A stretch of 22,642 nt of DNA from Conidiobolus incongruus B7586 (Eukaryota; Entomophthoromycota; Entomophthoromycetes; Entomophthorales; Conidiobolaceae), in the NCBI GenBank assembly GCA_000697335.1, contig JNEM01014928.1, positions 1 to 22,642 of the forward strand, written 5' to 3'. Below, piece after piece: positions 21,703-22,642 of this stretch. The translations under genes and the position numbers were made by a program. Under the pieces are notes generated by a model. It searched no databases and had not been told where the DNA came from. It was given only the letters and a program-made list of their open reading frames with translations. The number at the start of each line of letters is the position of its first letter. Positions within the stretch are counted from its first letter, which is position 1.

Positions 21703-22642
21703 ATCATTATTTCTTTATTAAAATATTTTAATTTAAAAATATAAGATTGAATTAAATTATACTTAAACCAGATAATAATTATTGGAAGTTTTTTATTTCT
21801 ATATTATAAACTTACTAATATATTTTTTAATATTATTTAAGATTTTTATAAAGCTTATAATGATAGCAAATTATTTAAAATTATTATTTATTGTTAAATA
21901 TATTATTTTCAAGCTATAAAAGATATTTTTTGATATTTATTAATTTAAAAAATTAAATTAAATTATTATTTTTATTATTTTTTAATATAATACTAAAAAA
22001 AATTAAAACATATAGATTTATTTTAAATAAAGAATTATTTAAATAATTTTGTAATAATTAAATAAATATATTTATTAAAGTTTTAATTAAATTAATAAAA
22101 TTTTAAAATAATAGGGAATAATATTGTTAATCACCCAAAAAACTATGATTACCATATTTAATCAAAAAGTCATATTAAGAACATTTATTTCTTGAACTAA
22201 GAGGTTATATTCCTTTTTGTCACTAAGCCATTTTTATCCATAAAAATCAATAATAAAAGCTAATATAAAATTAAAAATTATTATAAATAAATTAATAAAT
22301 ATATTTTTTATCTTTATTTTCAAAATTATCCAGCCTTTAAGTTTTTCTCATAATAATCACAAAAATATTGAGTATTTATTTTATTTGCAATAAGTTGCTT
22401 TTATCTAATTTGGTAAACCCCCTTAATTTCCTTTAACTTTATGGTAATCTATAATTTACCACTGGTGATTCTTTATTTAAGCTTTAAAATTTCCCCCATA
22501 TTTATAGTTATCAAAAATAAATAGCGTATAATATAATAAAAGCTTAAAATAAATTAAAATATTTATAATAAATATAACTAATTAAAATATAACTGAAATT
22601 AATAAATTTTAAATAATCTTAAATAATTTTTTTATTTACAAA
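20232..22642. other. Gene-free, increasingly AT-rich right end
   Basis: No gene was recognised. From about 21500 the sequence is almost pure A/T with long A- or T-rich runs, broken only by isolated C or G runs such as ACCCCCTT near 22417 and TTCCCCCAT near 22491. A short hairpin TGGTAA/TTACCA lies at 22442-22461. The promoter of the NuiA-like gene should be within its first few hundred bases. Confidence 0.55.
21672..21696. repeat. (TA)n microsatellite
   Basis: About 12 TA units in the AT-rich right end. Confidence 0.9.

Overview
The window is nuclear DNA from a very AT-rich eukaryote, most likely a fungus. TAA, TAG and TGA all act as stops. Genes are interrupted by short GT-AG introns, mostly 47-56 nt with a few of 71-74 nt. 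Gene content (BRO1/ALIX, Air1/2-type zinc-knuckle protein, Rrp3/DDX47, a PSTAIRE kinase, a Zng1/CBWD protein and a NuiA-like nuclease inhibitor) fits an early-diverging (zygomycete-grade) fungus. This lineage call is an inference from composition and gene set; no rRNA or other decisive marker is present.

Layout, left to right: a possible C-terminal gene fragment (+) at the edge; about 2 kb without a clear gene; a small unrecognised intronless gene (+, 2210-2620); BRO1 (-, 3446-6416, one intron); a divergent partner, the zinc GTPase ZNG1/CBWD (+, 7157-8695, nine exons); a convergent Air1/2-like zinc-knuckle gene (-, 9148-10685, eight exons in the preferred model); a divergent DEAD-box helicase RRP3/DDX47 (+, 11973-13510, four exons); a 2.2 kb gap; an intronless CDK1/2-like kinase (+, 15696-16601); a CAP/YkwD-domain gene that looks broken (-, 17260-17711) with unrecognised possible exons upstream; a NuiA-like nuclease inhibitor (-, 19531-20231, two exons); and 2.4 kb of extremely AT-rich DNA to the right edge.

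Most genes are unrelated housekeeping functions: ESCRT-linked membrane sorting, zinc delivery to methionine aminopeptidase, nuclear RNA surveillance, ribosomal RNA processing and cell-cycle control. The Air-like and Rrp3-like genes are divergent neighbours and both act on nuclear RNA, but nothing in the sequence proves co-regulation. The most unusual gene is the NuiA-like protein, whose best-known relative is a cyanobacterial inhibitor of a non-specific nuclease. No complete transposon, tRNA, rRNA, CRISPR array or virus-like element was recognised.

Exon models were built by hand from reading phase, splice dinucleotides and family similarity. They are firm for ZNG1, RRP3 and BRO1, good for the Air-like gene except its last two introns and its GC-AG intron, and fair for the first exon of the NuiA-like gene.
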